Source: Patescibacteria group bacterium (GTDB taxonomy: Bacteria; Patescibacteriota; Gracilibacteria; UM-FILTER-43-11). From it: 8,234 bases of DNA. Location: NCBI GenBank assembly GCA_029260955.1, contig JAJDCF010000076.1:1-8234 (forward strand), read 5' to 3'. Made by a program: the position numbers and the translations under genes. Every line of letters begins with the position of its first letter. Within the stretch, counting starts at the first letter, position 1. Shown here piece after piece: positions 6,002 through 8,234 of this stretch. The notes beneath the pieces were generated by a model that worked only from the letters and a program-made list of their open reading frames with translations, searched no databases and had not been told where the DNA came from.

Positions 6002-6835
6002 CTATTTTAACACCTTCTTGCTCTTTTGCTTCGGCAAATAGTTAACTTTCGAAACCACACTTCGCCCAAGCTCTTTCTCTGTTTCTTTTCTAGCTTTTCC
6101 TGCTACACCTCCGCCACGTTTTGCTACCTTTTTGTTATCAGGCATTCCTTCTGGTTTTTCATTTTTGGATATTTCAGTGGTGACTTTCTCGCCCAGCATC
6201 GTAAAAATCAATTCTAGTTCGTTCATATTGTCTCGCAGACTTGCCTTAACCTTGGCTGGAATATTTTTGTGTTTCTTATATTGACTTGGTGTCATCCCAA
6301 AAGTGGCTTTGGAAATCTCTGAGGTTAAAATTGCATAATCTTTGTAATGCTCAATTCCTCGATCTTTCCATTCATCGACCAGATTTTGCCTGATTGCCAT
6401 TCCTCGCAAACGTCTATCGATCCATTCTTTAGGATAGCCCTTTTGCTCGTAAAGCTTTTTCATTCTTTCTTGGGCAAGTTCAGGATTTTCGATTTCATCA
6501 AGTCGTTCCTTTCCGACTTCGGCAAGCCACATTTTGAAGGGCTCTGCTTTTTTGCTAGGAATAGACTGGATAAGGCGAAAAGCATTTTTGGTATTAACGC
6601 AATCTGTGATTCTGAGCTTCTTATCAGAAGCTTCTAATTTCAACTGTACCCAAATTGGGGACAGTTCAAGTTCAATAAATACTCTTTGCTTAACCTTTCC
6701 CCAATATTGCCTTGGAGTGGGGCTATCGGTGAGTGCCTGAATAATATCCACAACGGAATAAAACCATTCGTCGTTATACCAAATCCGGCGTATATGCTTA
6801 GATTGGAATAGGATGAGCTTATTGGATTGATTCAT
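6002..6835 (-). CDS. BRO-N domain (antirepressor/DinD-like) protein
   Basis: 277 residues. Residues about 6-105 match the BRO family N-terminal domain, with IRRIWYNDEWFYSVVDIIQAL (15-35) followed by PTPRQYWGKVKQR (39-51). This DNA-binding fold is found in phage and viral antirepressors and in many chromosomal proteins. SKKAEPFKMWLAEVGKERLDEI (94-115) is the typical chromosomal form. The C-terminal half (135-265: WIDRRLRGMAIRQNLVDEW, YAILTSEISKATFG, NKKVAKRGGGVAGKARKETEKELGR) resembles the DinD-type tail found with this domain. It probably binds DNA and regulates transcription. It is the first gene of the operon, with its own promoter (6862-6890), and ends 4 nt before the glycosyltransferase start, so it may autoregulate that operon. 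No other phage gene is nearby. No Shine-Dalgarno sequence. Confidence 0.85.
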   Translation of the reverse strand: MNQSNKLILFQSKHIRRIWYNDEWFYSVVDIIQALTDSPTPRQYWGKVKQRVFIELELSPIWVQLKLEASDKKLRITDCVNTKNAFRLIQSIPSKKAEPFKMWLAEVGKERLDEIENPELAQERMKKLYEQKGYPKEWIDRRLRGMAIRQNLVDEWKDRGIEHYKDYAILTSEISKATFGMTPSQYKKHKNIPAKVKASLRDNMNELELIFTMLGEKVTTEISKNEKPEGMPDNKKVAKRGGGVAGKARKETEKELGRSVVSKVNYLPKQKSKKVLK

Positions 6836-6861
6836 TTGATTCAGAGTTAGGTTATATTCTC

Positions 6862-6890
6862 ATTTTAGTAAACAAATGTTCACCAGTCAA
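6862..6890 (-). promoter_or_regulatory. Promoter of the BRO-N / glycosyltransferase / methyltransferase operon
   Basis: On the minus strand, -35 TTGACT (6890-6885, 5 of 6), a 17-nt spacer and -10 TAAAAT (6867-6862, 5 of 6). Start near 6855 gives a leader of about 20 nt to the ATG at 6835. Confidence 0.75.
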
Positions 6891-6894
6891 TGGC

Positions 6895-6906
6895 TTTTGA
6901 TCAAAA
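6895..6906. promoter_or_regulatory. 12-bp perfect palindrome just upstream of the operon promoter
   Basis: TTTTGATCAAAA, a perfect palindrome 4 bp upstream of the -35 box. It could be a regulator site, but it also shares bases with the T-run of the tRNA-Lys terminator, so chance is a fair explanation. Confidence 0.3.
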
Positions 6907-6933
6907 ATCCAACTTACCCAAAAGAGTAGTCGG
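6903..6933 (-). terminator. Rho-independent terminator of tRNA-Lys
   Basis: On the minus strand, a 10-bp stem CCGACT-ACTC / GGGT-AGTTGG, with one bulged A, two G-U pairs and a TTTT loop. It is followed by ATTTTT. It begins 21 nt after the tRNA 3' end. Confidence 0.7.
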
Positions 6934-6953
6934 CCTAGCTATCTAAATGTGTA

Positions 6954-7029
6954 TGGTGGGTCAGCTGGGGCTCGAACCCAGGACAAATGGCTTAAGAGGC
7001 CACTGCTCTACCAACTGAGCTACTGACCC
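6954..7029 (-). tRNA. tRNA-Lys(CTT)
   Basis: A complete 76-nt cloverleaf. The acceptor stem is GGGTCAG/CTGACCC, the D stem GCTC/GAGC, the anticodon stem GTGGC/GCCAT with loop CTCTTAA, and the T stem CTGGG/CCCAG with TTCGAGC. The discriminator is A and CCA is encoded. Anticodon CTT (6996-6994) reads AAG lysine codons. Confidence 0.97.
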
Positions 7030-7053
7030 ACGCTCGGTAAAAAAAGCTCTCAT

Positions 7054-7082
7054 ACCTTAGCACATGAGCTTGCAGCGTTCAA
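7054..7082 (-). promoter_or_regulatory. Likely promoter of tRNA-Lys
   Basis: On the minus strand, -35 TTGAAC (7082-7077), a 17-nt spacer and TAAGGT (7059-7054). The -10 is preceded by TGC, an extended -10 feature that can compensate for its poor match. It gives a start about 20 nt before the tRNA 5' end. Confidence 0.45.
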
Positions 7083-7103
7083 TAGCTATCGTCTTATGTT
7101 AAG

Positions 7104-7553
7104 ATGGCCTTGAAAATATTTAGTTTCAATATGGAAAAAGATTGGTTTGAATATGATCGGGAGAAACATCAGATAACCGTGAGGCAAGGTGACAAAGATA
7201 AATTAGTCATCACCCAAGGTGATGTTTCTGTGTCTTATTTTTCTGGTGGACCCGGAGGACAGAATGTAAACAGAAATATAAGTGGCGTGCGGCTTATTTA
7301 CCAAATTCCGGAAGATAAGCTGAATGTTTTTCAGAAAACCAGGCAACTGGTTAGCCGATCTATCAGTCAAAGGAGTAAAGAACGGAATATGAAACAGGCC
7401 TTCGATCAGCTAGCAGAAAAGGTAAGACGCTATTTTTATGTCCAACCAGATAGGAAGAAGACCAAGGTTCCAAAACGAAGCAAGCGGAAAAGGTTGCAAT
7501 CAAAAAAGATGCGAGGCAAGCTAAAGCAAGATCGAAAAAAGGTTGATTACTAA
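7104..7553 (+). CDS. arfB: ArfB-like peptidyl-tRNA hydrolase (ribosome rescue), RF-1 domain
   Basis: 149 residues. The RF-1-type catalytic loop GGPGGQNVNR (48-57, GGQ at 51-53) follows VSVSYFS. The tail is strongly basic (RKKTKVPKRSKRKRLQSKKMRGKLKQDRKK, 117-146, written here as its key stretch). This is the ArfB/YaeJ/ICT1 plan: the GGQ loop hydrolyses peptidyl-tRNA on stalled ribosomes while the basic tail sits in the empty mRNA channel. It lacks the codon-recognition domains of RF1 and RF2. The N-terminus before the GGQ domain is about 35 residues longer than the minimal form, and an ATG at 7131 (residue 10) is an alternative start. A TATGTT box at 7095-7100 would favour the later start, but its -35 (TTGCAG, 7070-7075) is 19 nt away. 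No Shine-Dalgarno sequence. The exonuclease gene follows after 12 nt. Confidence 0.85.
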   Translation: MALKIFSFNMEKDWFEYDREKHQITVRQGDKDKLVITQGDVSVSYFSGGPGGQNVNRNISGVRLIYQIPEDKLNVFQKTRQLVSRSISQRSKERNMKQAFDQLAEKVRRYFYVQPDRKKTKVPKRSKRKRLQSKKMRGKLKQDRKKVDY

Positions 7554-7565
7554 TTTTGCTGGACC

Positions 7566-8150
7566 ATGGAGATTATTCCGTTTCAGGATTTCATCAGGCG
7601 CTTTCATTCCGGTGAGGACTTTATTGTTTTTGACACCGAAACAACTGGATTGAATACTTTTCATGACGATATTATTGAGGTGGGTGCTCGTCTTTGGAAT
7701 AAAAATGGGGCCCAAGACTCTTTTGAGGAGCTAATTTTTGTTAATCCTAATAAAATTATGCCGGCGGCCTGGGAGATTCACAAAATACCCCTGGAAGAGA
7801 TCGAAAAGGCACGTCAGCCCGAGGAGGTTTTGAATGATTTTATTGAATTTTGTGGTGATCGGCCTCTTGTTGCTCACAACATTAAATTTGATTTCCCGAT
7901 GCTCAATTCCAATCTAGTTCGCAGTGGCCTAAGACCTTACCAGAATGATCAGGTAGCCTGTAGCCTGGTGTATGCCAAAGAGCAGCTACTACCCGGTAAG
8001 CTGAGGGAGCTGGCCAAGCACTACAAGGTTGAAGCTAAAGCAGATGCCTTGCATAGGGCGCTATACGATGTGGATGTTTTGATTGAAGTATTGAACACTT
8101 TAATGAAGGAACATGAGCCGGAAGAAATGCAATATTCGCTAGTTCTGTAA
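7566..8150 (+). CDS. DnaQ-like DEDDh 3'-5' exonuclease
   Basis: 194 residues, the size of a single RNase T/DnaQ exonuclease domain. All catalytic residues are visible: Exo I FDTETTG (D23, E25), Exo II HNIKFDFPML (D109) and Exo III HRALYDVD (H163, D168). It is therefore predicted to be active, cutting single nucleotides from DNA or RNA 3' ends with two metal ions. The relation could be to the DNA polymerase III epsilon subunit, to the exonuclease domain of PolC-like enzymes, or to a free-standing nuclease. No clamp-binding motif is obvious; the tail EEMQYSLVL is short and unassigned. It is probably co-transcribed with the ArfB gene (12-nt gap) and the CutA-like gene (2-nt gap), which hints at a housekeeping operon. 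No Shine-Dalgarno sequence is seen before the ATG at 7566. Confidence 0.9.
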   Translation: MEIIPFQDFIRRFHSGEDFIVFDTETTGLNTFHDDIIEVGARLWNKNGAQDSFEELIFVNPNKIMPAAWEIHKIPLEEIEKARQPEEVLNDFIEFCGDRPLVAHNIKFDFPMLNSNLVRSGLRPYQNDQVACSLVYAKEQLLPGKLRELAKHYKVEAKADALHRALYDVDVLIEVLNTLMKEHEPEEMQYSLVL

Positions 8151-8152
8151 TC

Positions 8153-8234
8153 ATGAAGTACAGCTTGGGCTACATCACCGCACCTAACAAAGCTGAGGCA
8201 AAGGATATTGTTATGGAGCTTTTAGAAATGGGCC
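8153..8234 (+). CDS. cutA: CutA-like protein, first 27 residues (gene cut by window end)
   Basis: The frame opens with an ATG at 8153, 2 nt after the exonuclease stop, and runs to the window edge. It reads MKYSLGYITAPNKAEAKDIV, then MELLEMG. The pattern 'YITAPN-x-x-EA-x-x-I' plus a following helix is the usual N-terminus of CutA1, a small trimeric protein linked to divalent-cation tolerance, whose biochemical role is still debated. Only about a quarter of the gene is present, so the call rests on this one motif. Confidence 0.6.
   Translation, partial: MKYSLGYITAPNKAEAKDIVMELLEMG

Noticed and set aside
6835..7029. tRNA-Lys as an attachment site for an element carrying the BRO-N gene
   Set aside because: I found no second copy of the tRNA 3' end in the window and no integrase; the tRNA keeps its own terminator before the operon promoter.

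Overview
The window looks like a piece of a bacterial chromosome. It has sigma70-like promoters (TTGACA/TATAAT type), rho-independent terminators, two tRNAs with CCA encoded in the DNA, and short intergenic gaps. TAA, TAG and TGA are all used as stops, so no recoding is indicated. Most start codons lack a Shine-Dalgarno sequence. An archaeal-type PEP carboxylase, WG-repeat protein, chromosomal BRO-N protein and several unrecognised small proteins together suggest a poorly studied lineage. A Candidate Phyla Radiation (Patescibacteria) member is my tentative guess; no marker gene here proves it. There is no integrase, transposase, CRISPR array or plasmid gene.

Layout. (1) 1-1231, minus strand: a thioredoxin-fold redoxin gene followed 11 nt later by an archaeal-type PEP carboxylase gene cut by the window start. 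(2) 1222-2347, plus: a consensus promoter overlapping a perfect 7-bp inverted repeat drives a probable exported or lipid-anchored WG-repeat protein. (3) 2350-3093, plus: a strong promoter, a basic orphan protein and a clear terminator. The promoter position shows that the longest reading frame starts too early. (4) 3094-3415: no protein gene; it holds a possible promoter, about 150 nt of highly structured sequence that I cannot assign to a known RNA family, tRNA-Ala(GGC), and a weak terminator for the opposite strand. (5) 6890-4014, minus: one promoter and a tight four-gene operon (gaps of 4, 9 and 10 nt) encoding a BRO-N/antirepressor-like protein, a GT4 glycosyltransferase, a membrane-anchored SAM methyltransferase and a small charged helical protein. 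A further orphan gene (3416-3970) has its own promoter inside the end of the last operon gene. (6) 6903-7082, minus: tRNA-Lys(CTT) with promoter and terminator. (7) 7104-8234, plus: an ArfB-like ribosome-rescue hydrolase, a DnaQ-like DEDDh exonuclease and the start of a CutA-like gene, closely spaced.

How the genes fit together. The glycosyltransferase, membrane methyltransferase and WG-repeat protein point to cell-envelope work. The redoxin/PEP carboxylase pair covers thiol redox and anaplerotic carbon metabolism. The right-hand plus-strand genes and both tRNAs belong to translation and nucleic-acid housekeeping. The least explained items are the structured RNA-like block before tRNA-Ala, the BRO-N protein heading an envelope-type operon, and the orphan proteins at 2451-3044, 3416-3970 and 4014-4325.
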